Shown in pieces: positions 56,857-64,000 of a DNA stretch of 64,000 bases. Under the pieces are notes generated by a model, which ran no database searches, was not told the DNA's origin, and was given only the letters and a program-made list of their open reading frames with translations. The stretch is taken from positions 62,001 to 126,000 of the forward strand of contig NZ_JAENHO010000012.1 in assembly GCF_016785085.1 (NCBI RefSeq), given 5' to 3'. Both the position numbers and the translations under genes were made by a program. This DNA comes from Paractinoplanes lichenicola. Lineage in GTDB: Bacteria; Actinomycetota; Actinomycetes; Mycobacteriales; Micromonosporaceae. Within the stretch, counting starts at the first letter, position 1, and each line of letters opens with the position of its first letter.

Positions 56857-58263
56857 TTAGGCGGCCGCGCGGCCGTCCTGCTCGAAGGACTCCTGCCAGA
56901 CGGCCCAGCGGGTTTGCGGCCCCAGCCGCTTGGCGCGATACATGGCCAGGTCGGCCCGGTGCACGATCACGTCGTGGGTCAGTTCGCCCGGCGCCGACAC
57001 GGCGATGCCGATGCTCGCGGCGAGCGGCGTCAGCCGGCCGTCGACGATCACCGGGGCCAGGGCCGAGGCGAGCGCGCCCGCCACGTCGTACGCCTGCTCG
57101 GGGAAGTCGAGATCGGGCAGCACCACGGCGAATTCGTCACCGCCGAGCCGGCACGCCAGCCCCCACGGCGGCACGCTCGCGCGCAGCGCCTTGGCGAACT
57201 CGACCAGCACGAGGTCGCCCGACTTGTGCCCAAGGGTGTCGTTGACCTCCTTGAAGCCGTTGAGGTCGATCACCAGCACGGCGCTGAGCCGCCCGGTGCG
57301 CTCGCCCCGGGCCAGCGCGCGGTGCGAGGTCTCACGGAAGCGGGCCCGGTTGGCCAGCCCGGTCAGCCCGTCGGTGACCGCGCGCTCGTCGCTCTCGCGC
57401 TGCACGATCGACTGCCGGGTGAGCACGATCGCGCTGATCGTGGCGCCGCCCAGGGCCAGGCCGCCCCACGGGAAGAGGTCGCCCTGCCGGATCGCGGCCG
57501 CCAGCATGAGCCCGTGGGCGACGGCCACGGCCGCGTACGGCAAATAACGCGCGGACACCAGCGGACGCCGGGCGGCCGGCTCGACGGCTGCCGCCACGAG
57601 CAGGGCATCGGCCGTGAGCCAGACGAGGAACTGCCACGGCGAGAGCTGCGCGGTGGTGCCGTAGACGACGTCCCCGGCGAACAGCACCAGTGCGCCGGCC
57701 GCGAGCGTACGGGAAGGTCCTTCGGCCCGGCGCAGCAGCGCGCGGGAGACGCTGAAGAGCAGGGCCAGGTCGGCGACGGGAAGCAGGATCGCCTGGCTGG
57801 TCCAGCCGTGCCGGTCCACGTACGGGCCGATGGCGAGGAACCACAGCAGCATAAAACCGCCGACCAGCACGACGGCCGCGTCCAGCCCGGTCTTCCAGCG
57901 CTCGCGGCGGCTCGCGGGGGCCAGCGGGAACAGGTGCAGCGCGATCACCAGGGCGCCGACGAACGCGATGTGGCTGATGTCGTCGAGCACCGGCGTCGTC
58001 GTGAACAACGCGATCACCGGTGTCACCGCGAGCACCGCGAAGCTCACGGCGACCGCGCGCCACGCCTGTCGCGCCCGCGGCGGCAGTCCGGGGCCGCGGG
58101 CGGCGAGCAGGGAGGCGGTCAGCCCGGTCAGGCCGAACAGGGTGCGACCGATCTCGACCACCGCGTCGAACGCGCCGCCGCCGACACTCAGCGCGATACC
58201 CGCGGCGACCAGCACGGCGCCGTAGAGCAACGCCAGGGCCGGTCGGCGAGGAAGTGTCTGCAC
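56857..58263 (-). CDS. Membrane-bound diguanylate cyclase (GGDEF)
   Basis: 468 aa. Residues 1-290 contain nine or ten hydrophobic helices with no known sensor name; residues about 300-468 are a GGDEF domain with an intact active site (RLGGDEFAVV, GGDEF at 374-378). An inhibitory RxxD site is not visible. It would make c-di-GMP, which controls development in actinomycetes. No EAL domain. Start ATG 58263. The phosphodiester glycosidase gene ends 29 bp upstream on the same strand. Confidence 0.93.
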   Translation of the reverse strand: MQTLPRRPALALLYGAVLVAAGIALSVGGGAFDAVVEIGRTLFGLTGLTASLLAARGPGLPPRARQAWRAVAVSFAVLAVTPVIALFTTTPVLDDISHIAFVGALVIALHLFPLAPASRRERWKTGLDAAVVLVGGFMLLWFLAIGPYVDRHGWTSQAILLPVADLALLFSVSRALLRRAEGPSRTLAAGALVLFAGDVVYGTTAQLSPWQFLVWLTADALLVAAAVEPAARRPLVSARYLPYAAVAVAHGLMLAAAIRQGDLFPWGGLALGGATISAIVLTRQSIVQRESDERAVTDGLTGLANRARFRETSHRALARGERTGRLSAVLVIDLNGFKEVNDTLGHKSGDLVLVEFAKALRASVPPWGLACRLGGDEFAVVLPDLDFPEQAYDVAGALASALAPVIVDGRLTPLAASIGIAVSAPGELTHDVIVHRADLAMYRAKRLGPQTRWAVWQESFEQDGRAAA

Positions 58264-58291
58264 GACCGCAGACGATCGGTCGCGCCGGAGG

Positions 58292-59449
58292 TTACTTGAG
58301 AATCAGGGCGTCACCCACGGGCCGCTGCACCCCGCCGCTGGGCTGGTTGATCAGCTGTCCGGCGGCGACCATGGTGGTCGATCCGCCGCCGTCGAGGTTG
58401 ATCGCGTCCCGCAGCCCGAGCGCGTGGGCCACGGCGGCGGTCTCGTCCATCGTCGTGCCGACGCTGCTGGTCATCCGCCCGTCGATGGTGGCGAAGACCA
58501 GTTTCCCCGTACGGGTCGTGCCCGCGATCGTCCGCGGGTTGCGCTCGAAGAAGCTGCCCGTCCCGGCCGGCACGACGATCCGCCCGTCCTCGGTCAGCCG
58601 ATAGCGGCCGTTGACCCCGTACGTGCCCGGTCGCAGCACCACCCGCTCGCCGTCGGCGCCGGTCACGGTCTGCTCGAGGCGCAGGCAGCCCACGGCCAGC
58701 GCGACCAGGGCCGCCGCCCGCTCCCCGGTGGCCTGCACCGCCGTCTGCCCCGCGACCAGGGCCGTGCCCCGCGTCGCCGCCGTCCGCACCACACAACCCC
58801 GCCGGTCGAGCACCACTTCGGCCCCGTCCCCCGCGGGCGTCGAGGCGCCGAACTCGGGCGTGAAGACCGCGACGGCACCCGGGTCGTTGATCGTCTCCAC
58901 GGCCAGAGCGACCCCCGTACGCGGGTTGCGCACCGACGACGACCAGGACAACTTGCCGACGACCATGCGGTTGCGGGCCGAGTCGACGACCAGATCGGCC
59001 TCGGCCGGGTCGGTGGTGGGCTCGCTGAGCAGCTTGCCACGGTGGATGCCGAGCCCGACCGGCGTGCCGGGGTAGAGCTGGCTCGCGGTGAACGTGAAGA
59101 ACGACGCGTTGACCCCGGCCAGCGCCCGTTCCGCGGCCACGAGATCGCTCACCGTCTCGGTGCGGCTCAGATCCGGCCCGTACGTGGCCTTGAGGTGTTG
59201 CTTGGCCGTGCGGGGGTCGACGGTGAGCACGTTGATGCGCCAGGGCCCGCGCGTGGTCGTGCCGATCTCGCCGCTGGGCGCGGGCTCGGTGCCGCGCACG
59301 ATGCGGGTCAGCGTCACGCCGCGCGCAAGCGTCTGGACAGTACGGGTCTCGGCCAGGTCGGGATCGCCGAGCGGCAGGGCGGCGGGCGGGGCGGCCGGCG
59401 CGAGGGCGGACGCCGCCAGCACGGCGGCCGCGACAAAGGAGTGAATCAT
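58292..59449 (-). CDS. Secreted phosphodiester glycosidase (NAGPA) family protein
   Basis: 385 aa. ATG 59449 opens a signal peptide (MIHSFVAAAVLAASALAPA). The NAGPA domain has ALAGVNASFFTFTASQLYPG, GTTMDETAAVAHALGLRDAI and the signature INLDGGGSTTMV. Members cleave GlcNAc-phosphodiester bonds, in bacteria probably in teichoic acids or exopolysaccharides. The substrate here is unknown. It is divergent from a methyltransferase gene 61 bp away. Confidence 0.9.
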   Translation of the reverse strand: MIHSFVAAAVLAASALAPAAPPAALPLGDPDLAETRTVQTLARGVTLTRIVRGTEPAPSGEIGTTTRGPWRINVLTVDPRTAKQHLKATYGPDLSRTETVSDLVAAERALAGVNASFFTFTASQLYPGTPVGLGIHRGKLLSEPTTDPAEADLVVDSARNRMVVGKLSWSSSVRNPRTGVALAVETINDPGAVAVFTPEFGASTPAGDGAEVVLDRRGCVVRTAATRGTALVAGQTAVQATGERAAALVALAVGCLRLEQTVTGADGERVVLRPGTYGVNGRYRLTEDGRIVVPAGTGSFFERNPRTIAGTTRTGKLVFATIDGRMTSSVGTTMDETAAVAHALGLRDAINLDGGGSTTMVAAGQLINQPSGGVQRPVGDALILK

Positions 59450-59498
59450 GTCGATATCCAAGCGATCCCGGCCGAACGGAAACCCAACGGCGGGCATC

Positions 59499-59504
59499 TA
59501 GAGT
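59499..59504 (+). promoter_or_regulatory. -10 hexamer of the methyltransferase gene (leaderless)
   Basis: TAGAGT is followed by exactly 6 nt and GTG 59511. There is no Shine-Dalgarno sequence, so a leaderless mRNA is likely. Confidence 0.5.
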
Positions 59505-59510
59505 GTCGCG

Positions 59511-60116
59511 GTGACCGAGCCCGTACGTGATGCGTATTCCTCCAAATCCGAGCAGTACATCGAGCTCTTCGGCGGCGACTGGCAGCCCGGCGCCGAGGCC
59601 GCCCTGATCCGGGGCCACCTGACCGGCCTCGACGGCCCGGTGCTCGACCTCGGGTGCGGCCCCGGTTTCTGGACCGCCGACCTGCAGCGGCTGGGCGCCG
59701 ACGTGACCGGCGTCGACCTGGTGCCCGAGTTCATCGAGCACGCGCGGGCCACATTCCCCCGTACGCGGTTCCGGCTCGGCTCGATGACCGAGCTGGACGT
59801 GCCCGGCCACTCGGTGGCCGGCATCCTCTCCTGGTATTCGACGATCCACCTGCCGCCGGCCGAGCTGGACGGGGTGCTGGCCGAGTTCCGCCGCCTGCTG
59901 GTTCCGGGCGGGCGGCTGGTGATCGGCTTCTTCGACAGCGACGACGGGGTGGCCGCGTTCGATCACAAGGTGATCACCGCGTACCGCTGGCCGGTCGACG
60001 AGTTCGCCGCGCGCCTGGCGAAGGCCGGCTTCACCGAGGTCGACCGTCACCAGGAGCAGTTCCCGGAGCGCCCGGACCGCAAGTACGCATCCCTGGCGGC
60101 AACCGTGTCTTCGTAA
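59511..60116 (+). CDS. SAM-dependent class I methyltransferase
   Basis: 201 aa from GTG 59511. SAM motif I VLDLGCGPGFWTADL (43-57), motif II VTGVDLVPEFIEHAR, and LRRLLVPGGRLVIGFFD-like EFRRLLVPGGRLVIGFFDS. The acceptor is unknown. No RBS; TAGAGT 6 nt before the start suggests leaderless expression. Stands between divergent NAGPA and the LPMO gene. Confidence 0.9.
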   Translation: MTEPVRDAYSSKSEQYIELFGGDWQPGAEAALIRGHLTGLDGPVLDLGCGPGFWTADLQRLGADVTGVDLVPEFIEHARATFPRTRFRLGSMTELDVPGHSVAGILSWYSTIHLPPAELDGVLAEFRRLLVPGGRLVIGFFDSDDGVAAFDHKVITAYRWPVDEFAARLAKAGFTEVDRHQEQFPERPDRKYASLAATVSS

Positions 60117-60130
60117 TGTGAAGAAACTGT

Positions 60131-60160
60131 TGACAAACTTAACTGTATTGACGTTCGCTG
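60131..60160 (+). promoter_or_regulatory. AT-rich promoter region of the LPMO gene
   Basis: TTGACA (60131-60136) and TTGACG (60149-60154) occur 18 bp apart in an unusually AT-rich stretch ahead of the LPMO gene. I cannot assign a convincing -10 to either, so which one is used is open. Confidence 0.35.
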
Positions 60161-60198
60161 ATGGGACGATGCTCCGCGTATCCCCCGAAGGGAGCGAC

Positions 60199-60918
60199 AT
60201 GACCCTCAAACGAAGACTGGCCCTGCTTGCCGCGGCCGTCCTCACCGCACCGCTTATCGCCATCATCGTCCCCGCGAGCCCGGCCAGCGCCCACGGCTGG
60301 ATCACCAGTCCCCCGAGCCGTCAGGACCAGTGCGCCACCGGCGCGGTCGCCAACTGCGGTTCCATCCAGTACGAGCCCCAGAGCGTCGAGGCGCCCAAGG
60401 GGTCGATGAGCTGCAGCGGCGGCAGCTCGTACACGGTGCTCAACGACGACAACAAGGGCTGGCGGGTCACCTCGATCGGCAGCTCGACGGCGTTCACCTG
60501 GCGCAACACGGCCATGCACCGTACGCAGAACTGGCAGTACTACGTGGACGGCCGGCTGCACCAGACGTTCACCAACGGCAACGCCCAGCCGCCGCAGGTG
60601 CTCAGCCACCAGCTGACCGGCCTGCCGAGCGGACGGCACAAGATCCTCGCCGTCTGGAACATCTTCGACACCGCGATGGCCTTCTACTCCTGCGTCGACG
60701 TCAACGTGAGCGGGGGCGGCACCACCAACCCGCCGACCACGCCGCCGACGAACCCACCCACCAGCTGCGGGGCGGCCTGGAGCGCGTCGGCCGTCTACAC
60801 GGGCGGCATGAACGTCTCGCACAAGGGCCGGGCGTACACCGCGCGCTACTGGACCCAGGGCGAGGAGCCCGGCACCACCGGCGAGTGGGGTGCCTGGCAG
60901 GACAAGGGCGCCTGCTGA
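60199..60918 (+). CDS. Lytic polysaccharide monooxygenase (AA10) with CBM5/12
   Basis: 239-aa secreted copper enzyme that oxidatively cleaves chitin or cellulose. Signal peptide ends PASPASA, exposing His32 as the N-terminal histidine brace (HGWITSPPSRQ); the second Cu ligand is His107 in NTAMHRTQNW, and the axial Phe is in DTAMAFYSCVDV. A Thr/Pro-rich linker leads to a C-terminal CBM5/12 chitin-binding module (about 190-239, WSASAVYTGGMNVSHKGRAY, then WGAWQDKGAC). GGGAG precedes ATG 60199. Chitin is the likely substrate, based on the module. Confidence 0.95.
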   Translation: MTLKRRLALLAAAVLTAPLIAIIVPASPASAHGWITSPPSRQDQCATGAVANCGSIQYEPQSVEAPKGSMSCSGGSSYTVLNDDNKGWRVTSIGSSTAFTWRNTAMHRTQNWQYYVDGRLHQTFTNGNAQPPQVLSHQLTGLPSGRHKILAVWNIFDTAMAFYSCVDVNVSGGGTTNPPTTPPTNPPTSCGAAWSASAVYTGGMNVSHKGRAYTARYWTQGEEPGTTGEWGAWQDKGAC

Positions 60919-60988
60919 CCCGTACGCACGTCGCCGCCCGGCCCGATTCCCCGTGGGCCGGGCGGCATCCTCTTCCGAGCGGAGCCCG

Positions 60989-61810
60989 ATGAGATCTCGC
61001 CGCCTCACCCTCGCCGCCCTCGCCGTCACGCTCGGCCTGTCGGCGTGCTCCGGCCCGGTCGCCGCCCCCACCCCCACTGTTCCTGCTTCCGCCTCCCCGG
61101 CACATCACCATCAGCACAGCGCCGGCCCCCCGCCCTCGGGCGCGCCCCAAGGCACGGTCATCGTCCACGCCGCCGATCCCCTGCGCGACACGCTGACCAA
61201 GCTGATTCCGAAGTTCGAGGAGGCGTTCCCCGGCGCCGAGGTGACCGTCGACTACGGCGCCGGCCTCGAACACGCCCAGCACATCCTGCACGGCATGCCC
61301 ATCGACGTGTTCCTCTCCGCCGACGAGGCCGCCACCGGCATGGTCACCGCCGCCCACGACCGCGGCACGCCGGCGGTCATCGCCCGCAACCCGATCGTCA
61401 TCGCCCTGCCCCCGGCCGGCGACCGGATCCGCGCCATCGGCGACCTGCGCGACGCCCGCGTGGCCCTGTGCGCCGACTCCACCCCCTGCGGCCGGGGCAG
61501 CCGCGCCGCACTCGAGGCGGCCGCCGTCGAGGTACGCCGCCCCACCGTCGAACCCGACGCCCCCACGGCACTGGCCCAGGTCACCTCGGGCGCCGTCGAC
61601 GCCGCCCTGACCTACCGCACAGACGTGATCACCGCGGGGGGCAACCTGCGAGCGGTCGACTTCGAACAAGCCACCGGCCTGGCCGACGTCTACACCGCCG
61701 TCCGCCCCACCACCGGCGCCAATCCGGTAGCCGCCGACGCCTTCGTCACATTCCTCAACTCATCCCTGGCCCGCCACATCTTCGCCGACGCCGGCCTCTC
61801 CCCCGCCTAG
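60989..61810 (+). CDS. Molybdate-type ABC substrate-binding lipoprotein (ModA-like) with His-rich N-terminus
   Basis: 273 aa. Lipoprotein signal MRSRRLTLAALAVTLGLSAC with Cys20. Mature N-terminus contains HHHQH (39-43), unusual for ModA. The PBP fold starts VIVHAADPLRDTLTKLIPKF and has FLSADEAATG, ARNPIVIALPP and CGRGSRAALE, as in molybdate/tungstate binders; SGAVDAALTYRTD is diagnostic. No modB or modC genes follow, so it is an orphan. It is 70 bp behind the LPMO gene in the same direction. The His cluster could hold copper or zinc rather than molybdate. Confidence 0.85.
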   Translation: MRSRRLTLAALAVTLGLSACSGPVAAPTPTVPASASPAHHHQHSAGPPPSGAPQGTVIVHAADPLRDTLTKLIPKFEEAFPGAEVTVDYGAGLEHAQHILHGMPIDVFLSADEAATGMVTAAHDRGTPAVIARNPIVIALPPAGDRIRAIGDLRDARVALCADSTPCGRGSRAALEAAAVEVRRPTVEPDAPTALAQVTSGAVDAALTYRTDVITAGGNLRAVDFEQATGLADVYTAVRPTTGANPVAADAFVTFLNSSLARHIFADAGLSPA

Positions 61811-61853
61811 GAAGCCCGCCCCTCGCTTTCGCCGCCCCCACGCAGGCTTCTTC

Positions 61854-62618
61854 TCAGGGCTTCCAGCCCAGTTGGGCTGAGACTCGGGCGGCGCTGGCGA
61901 GCAGGTGTTCGGCTGTGGTGGGGTCGGAGTCGGGGGTGAATCGTTGGGCGGGGCCGGCCACGCTTATCACTGCGGCGACCCGGCCGTCGTGGTCGAAGAT
62001 GGGGGCGGCTATCGAGGCGGCGGCCGGCTGGCGTTCGCCGTGGGAGGTGGCGTAGCCGCGTTCGCGGATGGTGGTCAGTTCGCGGCGCAGGCGGGCCGGG
62101 TCGACGATCGTGTGCTCGGTCAGGGGCTCCAGGCGGCTGCGGTCGAGGTAGCCGTCGGGGTCGAACGCCAGGAACGTCTTGGACGAGGCGCCGGCGTGCA
62201 GCGGGAACGGGACGCCGACGGTCACCTCCAGGCGCAGCTCCTGGTCGGGCACGACCTGGTCGACGTACAGGCGGGTGTCGCCGCGCCGCAGTGAGAGCGT
62301 GGCCGTCTCGCCGGTGCGGCCGCTCAGATACTTCAGCTCCGGAGCAGCCATTTCCCGTACGTCGGTCCGCGTCAGATAGGCCCGGCCGAGCGCGACGGCG
62401 GCGTGGCCCAGCGCGTACCGGCGGCTCTGCGGGTCCAGGGTGATCAGCTCGCGGTTGCGCAGCGCGGTCAGGATGCGGTGCACGGCGGCCTTGGTCAGCC
62501 CGAGCGCGCCCGCGATCTCGGTGACGCCCAGGTCGGCCCGCTCGGTGCGGCCGAACAGCAGCAGCACGTCCATCGCTCGTTCCACCGCGGCCACGGATCT
62601 CGACCGGCTCTCCTCCAT
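61854..62618 (-). CDS. IclR-family transcriptional regulator
   Basis: 254 aa. N-terminal HTH: RAMDVLLLFGRTERADLGVT, EIAGALGLTKAAVHRILTAL; C-terminal IclR ligand domain with GASSKTFLAF and SIAAPIFDHDGRVAAVISVAGP. ATG 62618 lies 7 nt after TACGAT, a leaderless layout. Divergent from the PEP-mutase-family gene, which it probably controls. Confidence 0.93.
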   Translation of the reverse strand: MEESRSRSVAAVERAMDVLLLFGRTERADLGVTEIAGALGLTKAAVHRILTALRNRELITLDPQSRRYALGHAAVALGRAYLTRTDVREMAAPELKYLSGRTGETATLSLRRGDTRLYVDQVVPDQELRLEVTVGVPFPLHAGASSKTFLAFDPDGYLDRSRLEPLTEHTIVDPARLRRELTTIRERGYATSHGERQPAAASIAAPIFDHDGRVAAVISVAGPAQRFTPDSDPTTAEHLLASAARVSAQLGWKP

Positions 62619-62625
62619 AGAGATG

Positions 62626-62631
62626 ATCGTA
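62626..62631 (-). promoter_or_regulatory. -10 hexamer of the IclR gene (leaderless)
   Basis: On the minus strand TACGAT is followed by 7 nt (CATCTCT) and the ATG at 62618. No Shine-Dalgarno sequence is present. Confidence 0.45.
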
Positions 62632-62685
62632 AATGTATTGGGCGGGCTGTCGGCGCCCGGGCGGCCTCGCGTTGAATACTCGGTC

Positions 62686-63519
62686 ATGAACGCTTTCCGA
62701 GAGCTGCTGTCGGCCGGGCGCGTGACCCACGTGCCGGGCGTGTTCGACCCGTTGAGCGCGACGCTCGCCGTGCACGCCGGCCACCGCGCGGCGTACCTCG
62801 CGAAGGCCGCCGTGGCCGCGGTGATGATGGGCCGCCCGGACGTCGACTTCGTGCCGGCCACGCAGCTCGCCGATCGCGCCGCCACCCTCGGCCCGGTGCT
62901 GGGCGGGGTGCCGCTGCTGGCCGACGCGGGCGCCGGTTTCGAGACCGAGCAGGGCGCGGTGTGGACGGCGCTGTCCTATCAGCGGGCCGGCATCTCGGGC
63001 GTCGTCGTCACCGACATGTTCGCCGAGCTGCGGGCGCAGGTGCCCGACGTCGCCATCGTGGCCAGGACCAACGCGTACGCGGTGGGCGGGCTGGACGCCG
63101 TGGTCGAGGACTGCCGCACGTTCGCCGAGCTCGGCGCCGACGCGGTACTGCCGGCCGGGGTGGGCAGCCACGGCGACCTGTCGCTGCTGCAGGCCACGCT
63201 GCCCGGCGTGCCGCTGGTGCTGACCCGCTCCGAGGCGGCCGCGGCCCCGCCCCTGCTGCCGGACGCCCAGCTCGCCGCCCTCGGCGTGCGCCTGGTGCTG
63301 CACCCGCTGGCCGCCCTGCTGGCCGCGGCCCGCTCGGCGTCGCAGGCCTACCGCGCGATCCTCGAGGAAGGCACGGCCGACACGATCGACCGCATGCCGT
63401 GGGCCGCGTTCACGGCGCTGACCCCGCCGCCGCCCGCCCCCGCGACGGCTCCCCGCTCGGCCGCCGGCTCGGACGGCGCCACGTTCTCGATCCCCGTCCC
63501 CACCAACCTCGACACGTGA
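62686..63519 (+). CDS. Isocitrate lyase/PEP mutase family protein with altered metal site
   Basis: 277 aa, (beta/alpha)8-barrel. PGVFDPLSATLAVHAGHRAA matches the family N-terminus. The metal-binding DxDxG(Y/F)G loop reads DAGAGFE, losing the second Asp, and the later E-D-Q block is TDM. RTNAYAVGG replaces the usual RT-D/E. The substrate phosphate/carboxylate region LPAGVGSHGDLSLL is partly kept. So it belongs to the family but may not carry out the usual C-C or P-C lyase chemistry. Divergent from IclR, 67 bp apart. The C-terminal extension (about 245-277) is Pro/Ala-rich. Confidence 0.8.
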   Translation: MNAFRELLSAGRVTHVPGVFDPLSATLAVHAGHRAAYLAKAAVAAVMMGRPDVDFVPATQLADRAATLGPVLGGVPLLADAGAGFETEQGAVWTALSYQRAGISGVVVTDMFAELRAQVPDVAIVARTNAYAVGGLDAVVEDCRTFAELGADAVLPAGVGSHGDLSLLQATLPGVPLVLTRSEAAAAPPLLPDAQLAALGVRLVLHPLAALLAAARSASQAYRAILEEGTADTIDRMPWAAFTALTPPPPAPATAPRSAAGSDGATFSIPVPTNLDT

Positions 63520-63558
63520 CCGTCCGCTCCACGTGACCGCCGGGGTGCGGTAGGCGAC

Positions 63559-63792
63559 CTCAACATGAGCGGCATCAACATGAGCGCGTCAACACGAGCA
63601 AAGTCAATACGAACAGCGTCAACATGAACGGAATCAACACGAACGCAATCAACACGAACAGCGTCAACATGAACGGAATCAACACGAACGCAATCAACAC
63701 GAACAGCGTCAACATGAGCGGCATCAACACGAACGCCGTCAACACGAACGCCGTCAACACGAGCGGCGTCAACATCAGCACGTCAACACGAG
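63559..63792. repeat. 15-bp minisatellite with a perfect 45-bp tandem duplication
   Basis: Units follow AAC-AYG-ARC-RSC-RTC, starting near 63560. A 45-bp block of three units (63621-63665) is repeated without change at 63666-63710. Units with a missing base (around 63585 and 63775) throw the frame, so no single reading frame spans the array. Plus-strand frames give INTNA-type pentapeptides; the minus strand gives a purely hydrophobic frame. Fills most of the 480-bp end of the window without a clear gene. Confidence 0.75.
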
Positions 63793-63840
63793 CAGCTTCA
63801 GCGGCCCGGCCAGGCGCAACCGTGGGCGCTGCGCGAGCGC

Positions 63841-64000
63841 ATGAGCGGCATCAATACGGATGCCGTCAACATGAGCAATGTTGACATGAGCGGTGTCAAC
63901 ATGAGTGACGTCGGCACGGGCGGCGTCAATGAGTGGCGTGCGGCGACGGGTGATTACGCGGGTGGCCTGCTGAGCGCGTACAGGGCGTACGGCTCGTTCT
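63841..64000 (+). CDS. Open frame with pentapeptide-like repeats, runs off the window (uncertain)
   Basis: From ATG 63841 the frame is open to the last base (53 residues). It begins MSGINTDAVNMSNVDMSGV (five-residue repeats V-N-M-S-x continuing as NMSDVGTGG) and then becomes non-repetitive (VNEWRAATGDYAGGLLSAYR). Synonymous third-base changes between units (GTC/GTT, AGC/AGT) suggest some selection at protein level. No RBS is clear. The upstream array is in other frames, so this may be the start of a repeat protein or the end of a decayed one. Low confidence. Confidence 0.35.
   Translation, partial: MSGINTDAVNMSNVDMSGVNMSDVGTGGVNEWRAATGDYAGGLLSAYRAYGSF

Noticed and set aside
60989..61810. Molybdate uptake operon
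   Set aside because: No permease or ATPase gene follows the ModA-like gene; the next gene is a convergent IclR regulator.
63575..63781. 68-codon minus-strand hydrophobic frame (Leu/Val/Phe/Thr repeats)
   Set aside because: It is the complement of the 15-bp array. The period-five hydrophobic pattern is forced by the DNA repeat, and there is no RBS or flanking gene.

Overview
The window is about 64 kb of very high-GC, densely coding DNA with many GTG starts and 1-14 bp gene overlaps. SigE-family ECF sigma factors, a mycothiol-dependent isomerase-type enzyme, a complete ergothioneine operon (egtABCD), a chitin-active LPMO and a two-gene FluC pair all point to a filamentous actinomycete. Micromonosporaceae (Actinoplanes-like) is my best guess, but it rests on gene content only. 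I saw no rRNA, tRNA, integrase, transposase or CRISPR array.

Layout, left half. 1-5 kb: end of an OmpR-type regulator, a carboxylesterase lipoprotein, a NarL-type two-component pair and an aldo/keto reductase. 5.0-7.7 kb: a lower-GC island with a B12-type radical SAM protein that has a PqqD-like C-terminus, plus a 66-residue peptide carrying nine glutamines in a row, so a candidate RiPP locus. 7.7-14.7 kb: a serine hydrolase, DUF1877, two MFS exporters, LysR, a PNPOx-family protein and a ferredoxin/P450 pair. 14.8-15.8 kb: a probable fluoride riboswitch with an RBS-masking hairpin in front of two fluC genes. 15.8-16.5 kb: non-coding degenerate 29-bp tandem repeats. 16.6-22 kb: GAPDH, a GlxA-type regulator, a membrane protein and an EF-G-like ribosomal GTPase preceded by a leader peptide. 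22-27 kb: a thioredoxin-like protein, a mycothiol-type enzyme, an internally deleted reductase, HxlR, SDR/TetR with clear operators, and a flavin monooxygenase.

Layout, right half. 27.2-30.6 kb: a two-gene operon encoding a small membrane protein and a 1002-aa P-loop/TPR protein that share a short motif resembling bacterial NLR-associated amyloid signalling motifs. 30.7-33 kb: ArsR/zinc-exporter pair with a symmetrical leaderless promoter-operator, and a PI-PLC. 33-35.4 kb: operon of sigma factor, membrane protein with three repeats, and an amidoligase-like protein. 35.5-42.6 kb: a cytosolic multisensor kinase, lipid kinase, PhoD, DedA and an aminotransferase. 42.9-47.1 kb: egtABCD. 47-54.4 kb: hydrolases, a second sigma/membrane-partner pair, MerR and TetR regulators, a small kinase/DUF402 operon, a G5-excalibur protein and HIT. 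54.5-63.5 kb: SagB-type oxidoreductase with an MBL protein, diguanylate cyclase, phosphodiester glycosidase, methyltransferase, LPMO, ModA-like lipoprotein, and IclR with a PEP-mutase-family protein. The window ends in a 15-bp minisatellite with an open frame running off the end.

Most promising for new biology: (1) the radical SAM/polyglutamine peptide locus and (2) the paired-motif NTPase/membrane-protein operon. The fluC RNA switch and the symmetrical ArsR/CDF promoter are the clearest regulatory structures. Several genes carry a TANNNT-like hexamer 6-7 nt before the start codon, suggesting frequent leaderless transcription.
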